This document shows, in pieces, positions 16,925 through 25,086 of a stretch of DNA of 38,841 bases. A program made the translations under genes and the position numbers. The stretch's first letter is position 1, and each line of letters begins with the position of its first letter. Source of the stretch: Lachnospiraceae bacterium (GTDB taxonomy: Bacteria; Bacillota; Clostridia; Lachnospirales; Lachnospiraceae). Location: positions 1-38,841 of the forward strand of contig SVFK01000019.1 of assembly GCA_015056915.1 (NCBI GenBank). The letters run 5' to 3'. The notes below the pieces were generated by a model, which made no database searches, had not been told where the DNA came from, and saw nothing but the letters and a program-made list of their open reading frames with translations.

Positions 16925-19033
16925 ATGGACATAGAAAAATTACGCCGAACAGAATTTAACAGACAATATATTGCGACAATGCGTCCGGTTTTTAATAGAA
17001 GAGCTCTTTTTTCTGATACGTCAAAGGAATATTTAAATCCGGCGGAGCCTGCCGCATATGATGTGGTGACGGTGCGATTCCGTACAGCAAGAAATAACGT
17101 TGACAGAGTATTTTTTGTTCATAAGGGTGAAAAGCACTTGATGAACAAGGTAGAAACAATAGATGACTTTGATTATTATGCCCATGAATTCACGGTGGAT
17201 AATGAAAAGGTCTGCTATTATTTTGAGATTCAGACCGGACGTATTACGGGATATTATGATGTGCGTGGCCTGGTACAGGAGGTTAACGAGTATTATGATT
17301 TTGTGATTATACCCGGTTTTAAGACTCCCGAATGGGCTAAGGGTGCAGTCATGTATCAGATATATGTGGATCGTTTCTATAACAGCGACCCCGGCAATGA
17401 TGTGCAGACCGGCGAGTACTGCTACATCGGTGAGCAGGTACATCGCGTGGAGGATTGGAATCGTTACCCGGCATCTATGGATGTCAGAGAATTCTACGGC
17501 GGCGATTTGCAGGGTGTACTGGATAAGATGGACTATTTGCAGGATTTGGGAGTAGAGGTTATTTACTTTAATCCCTTATTCGTGTCCCCCTCCAATCACA
17601 AATACGATATTCAGGATTATGATTATATAGACCCGCACTTTGGTAAGATTGTCAACGAGACCGGAGAGCTTCTGCAGGAAGGACAAAAGGAAAACCGCTT
17701 CGCTTCAAAATACATAAACCGTGTAACTAATAAGGAGAATCTGGAAGCCAGCAATGAATTGTTTGCCAAGGTGGTGGAGGAAGCCCACAGACGTGGAATG
17801 CGCGTTATTCTGGACGGTGTATTCAACCACTGCGGTTCCTTTAACAAATGGATGGACAGAGAGCGTATTTATGAGGATGCGCAGGGCTACGAGAAGGGTG
17901 CACATATCAGTGCCGACAGTCCTTATCGCAATTATTTTGCTTTCCATAATGAATATGCGTGGCCCTATAATACCTCCTATGATGGTTGGTGGGGGCATGA
18001 CACTCTGCCAAAGCTCAATTATGAGGGATCGAGAGCGCTGTTCGATTATGTGCTGCAGATAGGTAAAAAGTGGGTATCACCTCCGTATAATGCGGATGGC
18101 TGGAGATTAGATGTGGCGGCAGACTTAGGACACAGTCAGGAATTTAATCATTATTTCTGGCAGGAATTCCGCCGTGCGGTGAAGGAGGCCAATCCCAACG
18201 CGATTATCCTTGCAGAGCATTACGGTAACACCCGTGACTGGTTGCAGGGCAATGAGTGGGATACCGTTATGAACTATGATGCCTTTATGGAGCCGGTGAC
18301 ATGGTTCCTCACCGGTATGGAGAAGCATAGCGATGATTTCCGCGAGGATTTATTGGGCAATGCAGAAAGCTTCTGGGGTGCTATGCGCCATCATACGGCA
18401 AGCTTTTCCATGCCCAGCTGGCAGGTAGCCATGAATGAATTGTCCAATCATGATCATTCCCGCTTCCTAACCCGAACCAATCACAAGGTGGGAAGAACCA
18501 ATACGCTGGGACCACAGGCGGCAGAGCAGGATGTCAATAAAGCAGTATTCCGTGAGGGTGTTGTGATGCAGATGACCTGGGTTGGCGCACCGACCATTTA
18601 TTACGGTGACGAGGCAGGACTCTGTGGATTTACCGACCCGGACAGCAGACGTACCTACCCTTGGGGACATGAAGATCAGGAAATGATACAGTTTCATAAG
18701 GACATTATCAGACTCAGAAAGGAACATGATGAGCTACGAAACGGTTCTATTAAGTATGTGGACAGCGATTACAATTTCCTGGCATACGGCAGATTCCACA
18801 GAAACGGACAATGCATTATCCTGATTAATAACAATAACGCTCCCCTAACTAAGGAATTGAATGTGTGGGAAATCGGAACTCCGAAGACGGGCCGGATGAA
18901 GAACCTGTTGTGTTCTGAGCAGAACGGATATACATTGGAAGAAAGAAAGTACGAGGTGAAGGCAGGTAAGATTACTCTTGAAATGCCACCCACATCTGCA
19001 ATGATTTTAAAATTCGAACGAGAAGAAGCATAA
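16925..19033 (+). CDS. GH13 alpha-glucan hydrolase (neopullulanase/cyclomaltodextrinase-like)
   Basis: This 702-residue glycoside hydrolase has no signal peptide, so it should act on imported malto-oligosaccharides or glycogen-like glucans in the cytoplasm. Residues 20-130 look like the CBM34-type beta domain of the neopullulanase group. The GH13 barrel follows with region I DGVFNH (D297), the nucleophile in WRLDVA (D396), the acid/base in ILAEHYG (E431) and region IV SNHDHSR (D510). It is about 110 residues longer than typical neopullulanases, largely through an insert at about residues 235-275 and extended loops. A beta-sandwich tail follows from about 620. Exact specificity is not readable. 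Confidence 0.88.
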   Translation: MDIEKLRRTEFNRQYIATMRPVFNRRALFSDTSKEYLNPAEPAAYDVVTVRFRTARNNVDRVFFVHKGEKHLMNKVETIDDFDYYAHEFTVDNEKVCYYFEIQTGRITGYYDVRGLVQEVNEYYDFVIIPGFKTPEWAKGAVMYQIYVDRFYNSDPGNDVQTGEYCYIGEQVHRVEDWNRYPASMDVREFYGGDLQGVLDKMDYLQDLGVEVIYFNPLFVSPSNHKYDIQDYDYIDPHFGKIVNETGELLQEGQKENRFASKYINRVTNKENLEASNELFAKVVEEAHRRGMRVILDGVFNHCGSFNKWMDRERIYEDAQGYEKGAHISADSPYRNYFAFHNEYAWPYNTSYDGWWGHDTLPKLNYEGSRALFDYVLQIGKKWVSPPYNADGWRLDVAADLGHSQEFNHYFWQEFRRAVKEANPNAIILAEHYGNTRDWLQGNEWDTVMNYDAFMEPVTWFLTGMEKHSDDFREDLLGNAESFWGAMRHHTASFSMPSWQVAMNELSNHDHSRFLTRTNHKVGRTNTLGPQAAEQDVNKAVFREGVVMQMTWVGAPTIYYGDEAGLCGFTDPDSRRTYPWGHEDQEMIQFHKDIIRLRKEHDELRNGSIKYVDSDYNFLAYGRFHRNGQCIILINNNNAPLTKELNVWEIGTPKTGRMKNLLCSEQNGYTLEERKYEVKAGKITLEMPPTSAMILKFEREEA

Positions 19034-19040
19034 TTAAAAT

Positions 19041-19090
19041 AAGCCCTTACAACAGACCGAGACAATAATCGGAAATGTTGTAAGGGCTTT
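19041..19090. terminator. bidirectional terminator between convergent genes
   Basis: A 14-bp arm AAGCCCTTACAACA pairs with TGTTGTAAGGGCTT around a loop that holds a further CGA/TCG pairing. It lies between the plus-strand GH13 gene and the minus-strand membrane protein gene and can serve both. Confidence 0.85.
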
Positions 19091-19128
19091 GTTTGTTTCG
19101 CGCGAATACGGGTTTGCGGACACTTTTT

Positions 19129-20391
19129 TTAGAGAATATAAGCGGAAGGATTAATATAATACAAACCACTGAATACATGGATGGAAAGAAGAATCCAACC
19201 AACGGAGATAATCAATTTATTCTTTAAGCTGTCATCCTCCGATACAGTACGCTGTATCAGCCGGCAGCCGGCCATAACCCACAGCAACAGCATACCGGAC
19301 ATTAATGGCCATGCAAAATTAAGATGAGCCAATCTTTCACCCGTCTCAACAAAGAAGGAAAACTCTAATGCGCCTACTGCGTAAGCAAGGGCACCCAGTC
19401 TGCCTTCCACAGATTTGATAAAATATCGGGGACTGGTAATTATCATCCAAAGAGGCAAGCTCATGCCCATTACAATAGAGGCAGGAACATTGGCGGAATA
19501 CAGATGCCAGCCTGTCAGGAAGGGATATATGGCAACCGAAGCATCTTCACTGGTGCCGCCCCATATATAAAAGGCCGAATACTCCAATATCAGGTAAATC
19601 AATGAAGGAAGACAAGCGCAGGCAAGCTTCCACATCAGATTCCAGGTCTTCTTCCAGGACTTGTCCTTACGAAGCAAAGCAATCACCAGCTCTATCAACA
19701 CGAATACGATACCGGTAGGTATCAGCATATAAATGAAGGTAGGCTTTGCAATAGTTGATAAGAACAGGAACAGAGCAAAGATCACATACAACCATTTCTT
19801 TGATTTCTCACCCTTAAAGAAAATCGTGTCCTTTTCCTTATATCTAAGAAGTAAATCAACGGCAACCGCAAAAGCCAGCAGACCAAAGGGTTTCACCGCC
19901 ATATGCGTGGGATTGAAAATCGGATTAATGGAAAACTGTCCTTCATATTGATAGGCATTAATCCAAGGGATATACAAGGGCTGAACCAGAGACAGCATAG
20001 CGGACACTACGGCTGAAATAACAGCGGTATCCTTCTTCGTAATATGCACAGACACCTTCTCCAGAATCCAAAAGGTAACATAATAGTTAAACACAGCGAA
20101 TGCTCCACAGGTACATGCAGCGGCATGAAAGGTAGGCATGGAACAAAACTGAATGAAAAACTTCACGCACAGATGCCAGAGGATGTAAGGTCTTATCAGC
20201 CAGACGGACCAAAAGGTATCTGCCGTAATGGATTCCGCCGGAATCGTATGCTCCAGCAGGTCTGAAATATTACCGATGGAAAGAATATTCAGATTGTATT
20301 TATAGGTAATAACATAAAGCAAAACCGCTAAAAACGCAGCAAAGGCAAACTTAATTTGAGTATTACTTTTCTGTATGTGTCCGGTGTTCAT
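19129..20391 (-). CDS. polytopic membrane protein, function not recognised
   Basis: A 420-residue protein with about ten to eleven hydrophobic helices (for example about 13-32, 60-82, 90-112, 125-147, 200-222, 226-246, 335-352, 393-412). The loops are rich in Tyr, Trp and Pro. The first external loop (about 33-58) and a conserved-looking PLYIPWINAYQYEGQFSINP segment near residue 145 may form an active face. The topology resembles GT-C glycosyltransferases or surface polysaccharide proteins, but I see no diagnostic motif and make no functional call. A ribosome site AAGGAG precedes the ATG, and a TATAAT (rc of 20415-20420) lies just upstream. It points away from the tRNA genes. Confidence 0.75.
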   Translation of the reverse strand: MNTGHIQKSNTQIKFAFAAFLAVLLYVITYKYNLNILSIGNISDLLEHTIPAESITADTFWSVWLIRPYILWHLCVKFFIQFCSMPTFHAAACTCGAFAVFNYYVTFWILEKVSVHITKKDTAVISAVVSAMLSLVQPLYIPWINAYQYEGQFSINPIFNPTHMAVKPFGLLAFAVAVDLLLRYKEKDTIFFKGEKSKKWLYVIFALFLFLSTIAKPTFIYMLIPTGIVFVLIELVIALLRKDKSWKKTWNLMWKLACACLPSLIYLILEYSAFYIWGGTSEDASVAIYPFLTGWHLYSANVPASIVMGMSLPLWMIITSPRYFIKSVEGRLGALAYAVGALEFSFFVETGERLAHLNFAWPLMSGMLLLWVMAGCRLIQRTVSEDDSLKNKLIISVGWILLSIHVFSGLYYINPSAYIL

Positions 20392-20548
20392 TTAAAAATC
20401 TCCTTACTAATAGTATTATAAAAAAAATAGCATACGCCGGGAAAAACGTCAAGAAGAGGAGCAACTATCAGAGGTCAGATTACAGGTCAGCTCAAGCATA
20501 ATAAAATGAAAAGAGAAAAAAGTGGTAGAAAAAGTTTTCAACAAAATA

Positions 20549-20577
20549 TTGCATTTTGCAGGAACATATGCTACAAT
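20549..20577 (+). promoter_or_regulatory. promoter of the tRNA-Tyr / tRNA-Leu unit
   Basis: TTGCAT (20549-20554), 17 bases, TACAAT (20572-20577), ending 25 bases before the tRNA-Tyr 5' end. Confidence 0.75.
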
Positions 20578-20602
20578 TTATCTCTGTCAGAGTAATCTGT
20601 AT

Positions 20603-20684
20603 GGATGGATTCCCGAGTGGCCAAAGGGGACAGACTGTAAATCTGCTGCAAATTGCTTCGGTGGTTCGAATCCACCTCCATCCA
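20603..20684 (+). tRNA. tRNA-Tyr (GUA)
   Basis: Acceptor GGATGGA (20603-20609) pairs with TCCATCC (20677-20683), discriminator A. The anticodon loop CTGTAAA gives GTA, a long variable arm is present (a class II tRNA), and GGTTCGAATCC forms the T arm. CCA is not encoded. Confidence 0.95.
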
Positions 20685-20747
20685 TTTGCACGCTGCGTTG
20701 TAAAGCAAAGCTTTTTCGTATGCACGGGCAATCGACCTATAGCGTCC

Positions 20748-20831
20748 GCTGGTGTGGCGGAATAGGCAGACGCAAGGGACTTAAAATCCCTCGGGGGCAA
20801 CCCCGTGCCGGTTCAAGTCCGGCCACCAGCA
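20748..20831 (+). tRNA. tRNA-Leu (UAA), target of element integration
   Basis: Acceptor GCTGGTG (20748-20754) pairs with CACCAGC (20824-20830), discriminator A. The anticodon loop CTTAAAA gives TAA. The variable arm is CGGGGGCAACCCCG and the T arm is CGGTTCAAGTCCG. Its last 21 bases form the core of the att sequence repeated at 24927 and 25879, so the integrated elements restore an intact tRNA. Confidence 0.96.
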
Positions 20832-20834
20832 GTA
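20811..20834 (+). repeat. att copy 1 (tRNA-Leu end, left boundary of element 1)
   Basis: The 24-base sequence GTTCAAGTCC...CACCAGCAGTA covers the T arm and acceptor end of tRNA-Leu plus three bases. Identical copies occur at 24927-24950 and 25879-25902. Confidence 0.92.
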
Positions 20835-20844
20835 ATATGCGAGT

Positions 20845-20884
20845 AGAGAAAACACTGAAATTTCAATGTTTTCTCTATTTTTTT
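20845..20884 (+). terminator. terminator after tRNA-Leu, carried by element 1
   Basis: A stem AGAGAAAACA / TGTTTTCTCT encloses the palindrome TGAAATTTCA, followed by ATTTTTTT. It begins eleven bases after att copy 1, inside the element. Confidence 0.85.
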
Positions 20885-20909
20885 GTTTGTTGGGTGTGCG
20901 TGTAGAAAC

Positions 20910-20936
20910 GTGTAAAATGTTTACACTTTTTTACAC
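20910..20936. promoter_or_regulatory. putative integrase arm-binding sites, left end
   Basis: TTTACAC at 20920-20926 and 20930-20936, plus an inverted copy GTGTAAA at 20910-20916. The same heptamer pair recurs near the right ends of both elements (24849/24860 and 25801/25812), as expected for arm-type sites of a tyrosine integrase. Confidence 0.6.
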
Positions 20937-20960
20937 TCGTTCAGAATAGTGTAATTGATA

Positions 20961-22310
20961 CTAAACATTCAGAGTCTTTTCCAGTTCCTGCCGTTTCTGC
21001 TCGTCCGAGTACCGGGAGAAGCAGTAGTGATTAATGAATGTCTTTACGTCCCGGTGTCCGGCAAATTCCATAGCGTCCTTTAAGTTGATGTTAGGATTAT
21101 CCGCAACCTTTGTCAGAGCCGTTTTCCGGGCTTTGTGGTTGCCTTTTTTGGCAATGCCTATCTGCTTACAGTAACGCTCGTAATGGCTGTCGATAGAGTT
21201 GGCAGTAATGCGGTGCTTCCGGTACATGAAGATATAGTCCTCAGCTTCGCAAGTATAACCGTTTTGCAGGTTGGTTTCTCTTACCTTGTCGAAAAGTTCC
21301 ATTGAAGAAGATACCACATACAATGTGCGGTAGCCTGCGTCTGATTTGGTATGCTCCACCACTTCTAAATGCTTCTTCCACTTGCCGTTTTCCAACTGCT
21401 CATATTGTTTCTGTTCCATGCGTCTGATATGCAGGTAGGAGTCTTTTAAGTCTTTCCACTTAAGGGCAACAAGCTCGCCTACACGTAAGCCAAGGGAGAA
21501 GTTAATCAGTACCGCAAGTGCGGCGGTGCGGTTGGGATGTTCTGCAAATTCTGCGGCTGCCAATGCTTTCAGCTTCTTTTCTTCGTCCTCAGTAAAGACT
21601 TCCTGCTGTGCTTCCTTGGGGATGACCGGAGTAAAGAGAGAAGCCTTGATTTTGAACTCTGCAAAGTGATTGCAGGGCAGTTCCCCAAGCTCCACAAGGT
21701 ATTCCAAGCTCTGCCGGATAATGATTGCCATGTTGTAGTACTGCTTCTTGTTCAGCTTCCCGGTAATAATCTTGTTCCTTGCCCAGTTCTTCAGCTCCAA
21801 GGTGGTAAATTCAACCACCGGGCGGTCTACAATGGGGTCATTCTCATAATACCGCTTCCATTCGCCGTCAATGTGGTTCATATAGCTGGAATTGTTGGTG
21901 TCCTGCCATTTGTAGGCAAACCATTCCGGGTACAGCGTCCGCAAGGTAATCTTCTTGCGTTTGTTGGCTTGCTCCTGCTCCTCATAGTAGGCAAGAATTA
22001 CAGCCTCCAAATCTTCCCACTTACGCTTTGCAATAGGCTTCATTCCGCGCGGATGCGTTTCATCCGGCAGGAAAGAGTGCCATCGTCTGTCTGACTCATA
22101 ATATTTAGTTGTAAATTGCTCCATGTGCTTCTTAATGATGTTTTCACGTTGTTTCTTTGTCATATCCTCATTATCTGCCGGAGCACTGACTTGTGAGTAC
22201 ATCATACCTTCGGAAAGAACTTCCTGCAAGCAGTTTTTGATTATTTCCGGGGAAGAAGTGTATTGTGCCGGGATAAAGCATTCCTGCACGATTGGTCTAA
22301 CTATTTCCAT
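20961..22310 (-). CDS. int: tyrosine recombinase / site-specific integrase
   Basis: A 449-residue integrase for insertion into tRNA-Leu. The N-terminal 120 residues are charged and may bind arm sites. A SAM-like core-binding domain spans about 125-225. The catalytic domain shows R276 (LGLRVGEL), K322 (HTKSDAGYR), H392 and R395 (NHKAR), H419 (AGHRD) and the nucleophile Y429 (INHYC). All catalytic residues are present, so the enzyme should be active. AAGGAAGG precedes the ATG, which lies within the end of the upstream reading frame (stop at 22297), so translation is probably coupled to that small ORF. The gene ends about 125 bases from the att site. Confidence 0.94.
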   Translation of the reverse strand: MEIVRPIVQECFIPAQYTSSPEIIKNCLQEVLSEGMMYSQVSAPADNEDMTKKQRENIIKKHMEQFTTKYYESDRRWHSFLPDETHPRGMKPIAKRKWEDLEAVILAYYEEQEQANKRKKITLRTLYPEWFAYKWQDTNNSSYMNHIDGEWKRYYENDPIVDRPVVEFTTLELKNWARNKIITGKLNKKQYYNMAIIIRQSLEYLVELGELPCNHFAEFKIKASLFTPVIPKEAQQEVFTEDEEKKLKALAAAEFAEHPNRTAALAVLINFSLGLRVGELVALKWKDLKDSYLHIRRMEQKQYEQLENGKWKKHLEVVEHTKSDAGYRTLYVVSSSMELFDKVRETNLQNGYTCEAEDYIFMYRKHRITANSIDSHYERYCKQIGIAKKGNHKARKTALTKVADNPNINLKDAMEFAGHRDVKTFINHYCFSRYSDEQKRQELEKTLNV

Positions 22311-22719
22311 AGCTTTCTACCTTCCTTTCTAGTCGTTGTTTTTCTTTGGCTTTGTTGTAGCGGTTGCGGAGCTGGTTCTTGCCGGCTCCTAAGTCTTTTT
22401 CCATCTTGCTGATATTGTCATAGTAACCGTAGTCAATCAGTTGCATTAGGTACTCGTCGGTCAGTTCCCGTCCGTCTAGTCAGAAATCCCGGCGAGGTCT
22501 ACTGGGTTTTTGGAGAGCCTTCTTTTCGAGAGTGGCAATTCTCTTAGTAAGTTCTGCAATCTGTTTATCCTTACGCAAATTTGCTTCAATGAGTCCCGGA
22601 ATAAGAACGTTATAATTGAATTTGCCGATAAGAAGTTTTGTCAGTTCTTCGTCCGTCATTTTCTTAAGAGGCTTAGGAAATGGCATGTGGAGTAATTGTC
22701 TGCTTTCGTAATTATCCAT
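22297..22719 (-). pseudogene. small coiled-coil/helical protein gene with an in-frame TGA, upstream of int
   Basis: From ATG 22719 the frame codes 79 residues ending SRPRRDF, then TGA (22480-22482). It continues in the same frame for 60 more codons with clear coding character (DGRELTDEYLMQLIDYGYY, then a KNQLRNRYNKAKEKQ helix). The frame ends at 22297, overlapping the integrase ATG by 14 bases. The intact product would be 140 residues: an N-terminal part, a heptad-like helix (about 50-72) and a possible C-terminal DNA-binding helix pair. This is the position of an excisionase or regulator. A single G-to-A change at a former TGG (Trp) would explain the stop. Suppression or two separate small proteins are alternatives. 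Confidence 0.65.
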
Positions 22720-22901
22720 GGTAATTAGTACCTCCTTGTAAGTTACCGAATTTAGCGGTAATAAAAATAAATTAATTTGTTTAACATGTTTTTTGTTTCA
22801 AAAACTGCTGAAAACATATCTTTTTTGCCTTTACGGAAAAATAACTGCCACGGAAGTGGTAATAAATAAAAAGTAATTAATGCTCTGTAATGTTACTTTG
22901 C

Positions 22902-22953
22902 AAATAAAAAAGCAAGGCAAATCGGAAGCAGTATGCTTCGTAATTTGTCTTGC
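22902..22953 (-). terminator. terminator-like hairpin in the int operon leader
   Basis: On the minus strand a long stem (GCAAGACAAAT / ATTTGCCTTGC, one G-U pair, plus CGAAGCA / TGCTTCC) is followed by TTTTTTATTT. It is about 190 bases upstream of the small ORF. It either blocks outside transcription or attenuates the int transcript. Confidence 0.65.
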
Positions 22954-22990
22954 CGTTTCAAGGCACTGCCTTTCATTTTGTTGTCTGTTA

Positions 22991-23018
22991 TTGATATCGG
23001 TAGCTTGTTGATATCGGT
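22991..23018. promoter_or_regulatory. direct repeats, possible operator
   Basis: Two exact 11-bp copies of TTGATATCGGT at 22991-23001 and 23008-23018, spaced 17 bases start to start, each holding the palindrome GATATC. They lie between divergent genes. Confidence 0.45.
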
Positions 23019-23162
23019 TTAGAAAAATAAATATAAATTTTTTGTAAATATTTAAAAATAGAGGCTTGTGTGATAATATGGTATTAACGAAATTGAAGAG
23101 GGTAAATATGTTGAAAAATCACATTGTAGAGTTATCATAAATGGAGTACGTGGGAGGAAAAA

Positions 23163-24821
23163 ATGGCTAAATTATATTATCAGGCGACAGTGAAACATGA
23201 GGGGTTGAATAAATTTAGAATAATTAAGGCGGCTAGTAAATATGAATTGGATGAAAAAGTTTCTGCTGTGCAAGCTCAGTGGGCTGAGCAGTGGCAGCGT
23301 AAATGTGAGGCTGATAGAAAGCGTGCTGAAAAAGAATTTCAACGAAGAACTGCCGAGGAAGCAATAGCATATGCAGAACAATTGACACAAGAAGCAGAAA
23401 CAAATCTACTAAATATCAGTGAAATTAAATTAAGATTATTAAATCCAATTCCGTTAAATAGTATGGATATGAAAGATTTTTCGGTTTTCCCGGAAGAGGA
23501 ACCACAGAAACCATATCCTATCAAAATTCCTAATATGCCAAATAGAGATACAGAAAAGTACAATCCTAAGATGCCATTTTTCACGCGCATATCGAAACAG
23601 AAGAAAGCGGAATTTGAAGAAAACAATAGAATGTCATATCAAAATGATTTAGAAATTTGGCAAAAGAAAAAGGAAGAAATTGAAGATAGAAATGCCCAGA
23701 ATGAAAGAAATTATCAGAATGATTACTCGGAATGGGAAAAGGCAAAGTCGTTATTTGAAGAAGAACAAAGAAATGCTAATGATGAAATAGACATTTTATT
23801 TGAACGTTTTAACAGAGGGGAAAAAGATGCAATTGAGTTTCTCTATTCATATGGGTTAGAACAGTTGGATATACCTATAGAGTATAAAAGGGGGGTATTT
23901 GCAGAATATAATCCAGAAACAAAAGCCTTATTGTTAGATATATTACTTCCTATTAAGCAGAATATCCCTACACTTAAAAAAGTTACATATGTTAAATCTA
24001 AGAATGAATATAAGGAGCAACATCAGTCAGAGGCATTCATAAAAAGTACATATGATAAAGCAATATATGATATAGTCTTAGTTACTTTAAATTACATTTT
24101 CAAATTGGATGTAGGTAATTTTATTAATGCAGTCGTACTTAATGGTCAAGTAGAAACAATTGACGAAGCTACGGGTAAAGAGATTGCACCATATATTTTA
24201 TCTGTAAATGTTACGAAAGAAAGTTTTGCTGAATTAAATTTGACACTTGTGGATTCAAAAGCATGGTTTAAAAGTACAAAAGGGGTTTCTGCCGCTACGT
24301 TCACAACAGTAACTCCTGTTCCACCTATTGTAAAGATGAATCGTGAAGATAGACGTTTTGTGGAAGGCTATGATGTAATTGAGAATATTGATGACAGTGT
24401 AAATTTAGCGGCTATCGATTGGCAAGATTTTGAAAATCTAATAAGGGAATTGTTTGCAGAAGAATTTAGTTCTACGGGTGGAGAAGTTAAAGTAACACAG
24501 GCTAGTAGGGATGGTGGAGTTGATGCAATAGCATTTGATCCAGATCCAATTAGAGGTGGCAAAATTGTTATTCAAGCAAAAAGATATACTAATGTTGTAG
24601 GAGTATCAGCAGTAAGAGATTTATATGGTACCGTTATGAATGAAGGAGCAACCAAAGGTATTTTGGTAACAACTTCAAATTATGGAAATGATGCGTATGA
24701 ATTTGCTAAAGGGAAACCGCTTACTTTATTAAATGGAGCTAATTTGTTAGCATTGATGGAAAAGCATGGACATAAAGCCAGAATAGATATTAAGGAAGCA
24801 CGGAAAATTTTAGGGCTCTAA
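23163..24821 (+). CDS. Mrr-like restriction endonuclease domain protein (probable defence gene)
   Basis: A 552-residue protein. Residues 20-90 and 130-215 are highly charged helices rich in Glu, Lys, Arg and Gln, probably coiled coil, with a Pro-rich stretch near 110-125. A middle domain (about 220-400) is not recognised. The C-terminal 140 residues form an Mrr-type PD-(D/E)xK nuclease: ELFAEEFSSTGGEV, D454 in DGGVDAIAFD, then Q471-A-K473 in IQAKRY, and a VRDLYGTVM helix. Such domains occur in Type IV and other anti-phage nucleases. It is clearly more AT-rich than its neighbours, has a GGGAGG ribosome site, and is the only cargo of the element. The target is unknown. Confidence 0.85.
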   Translation: MAKLYYQATVKHEGLNKFRIIKAASKYELDEKVSAVQAQWAEQWQRKCEADRKRAEKEFQRRTAEEAIAYAEQLTQEAETNLLNISEIKLRLLNPIPLNSMDMKDFSVFPEEEPQKPYPIKIPNMPNRDTEKYNPKMPFFTRISKQKKAEFEENNRMSYQNDLEIWQKKKEEIEDRNAQNERNYQNDYSEWEKAKSLFEEEQRNANDEIDILFERFNRGEKDAIEFLYSYGLEQLDIPIEYKRGVFAEYNPETKALLLDILLPIKQNIPTLKKVTYVKSKNEYKEQHQSEAFIKSTYDKAIYDIVLVTLNYIFKLDVGNFINAVVLNGQVETIDEATGKEIAPYILSVNVTKESFAELNLTLVDSKAWFKSTKGVSAATFTTVTPVPPIVKMNREDRRFVEGYDVIENIDDSVNLAAIDWQDFENLIRELFAEEFSSTGGEVKVTQASRDGGVDAIAFDPDPIRGGKIVIQAKRYTNVVGVSAVRDLYGTVMNEGATKGILVTTSNYGNDAYEFAKGKPLTLLNGANLLALMEKHGHKARIDIKEARKILGL

Positions 24822-24840
24822 AAGTTGATTGATAGCATAA

Positions 24841-24950
24841 ACAAAATGTTTACACTCCGTTTACACACCCCAAGTCAGCACTCCGACAATCTCCTTTCTA
24901 TGCGGGGTTGCGGGTAGTTGTCCGGCGTTCAAGTCCGGCCACCAGCAGTA
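24841..24950 (+). repeat. right-end repeat of element 1 (arm sites plus att copy 2)
   Basis: About 110 bases matching 25793-25902 with few differences. It contains two TTTACAC motifs (24849, 24860), a conserved CCCCAAGTCAGC stretch and the 24-base att copy 2 (24927-24950). It is the right end of element 1 and the attachment point next to element 2. Confidence 0.85.
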
Positions 24951-24960
24951 TTTTAAGAGT

Positions 24961-24998
24961 AGGAGAAACGTTGAAAATTCAGCGTTTCTCCTATTTTC
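24961..24998 (+). terminator. terminator following att copy 2
   Basis: A 10-bp stem AGGAGAAACG / CGTTTCTCCT, loop TTGAAAATTCAG, then ATTTTC. It is placed like the hairpins after att copies 1 and 3 but has an unrelated stem. Confidence 0.75.
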
Positions 24999-25086
24999 AT
25001 TACATACAAATCTTGCTTGTAAATGTTTGTAAAAAATTTCCGTTAGTCTAACAGCGATTTCATGGCAATTATAGTAGCTTCATCGG

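Larger units (their letters stand above)
22720..23162. other. divergent regulatory region between int operon and nuclease gene
   Basis: About 440 AT-rich bases without a gene. They hold the AAGGAGG site for the minus-strand ORF, a minus-strand terminator-like hairpin (22902-22953), two direct TTGATATCGGT repeats (22991 and 23008) and the extended -10 of the nuclease gene (23069-23077). Confidence 0.6.
20835..24950. mobile_element. integrative element 1 in tRNA-Leu (about 4.1 kb)
   Basis: Bounded by att copies 1 and 2. It contains a tyrosine integrase directly inside the left end and pointing toward the tRNA, a small interrupted ORF upstream of it, an Mrr-type nuclease gene pointing right, and paired TTTACAC motifs at both ends. 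There are no capsid, replication or conjugation genes. It is thus a minimal genomic island rather than a prophage or conjugative element, and probably relies on its integrase alone. Confidence 0.87.

Noticed and set aside
20522..20905. 127-residue plus-strand open frame
   Set aside because: It reads through tRNA-Tyr and tRNA-Leu and the following terminator.
20835..24950. Prophage
   Set aside because: Apart from the integrase there are no phage structural, lysis or replication genes, and 4.1 kb is too small.
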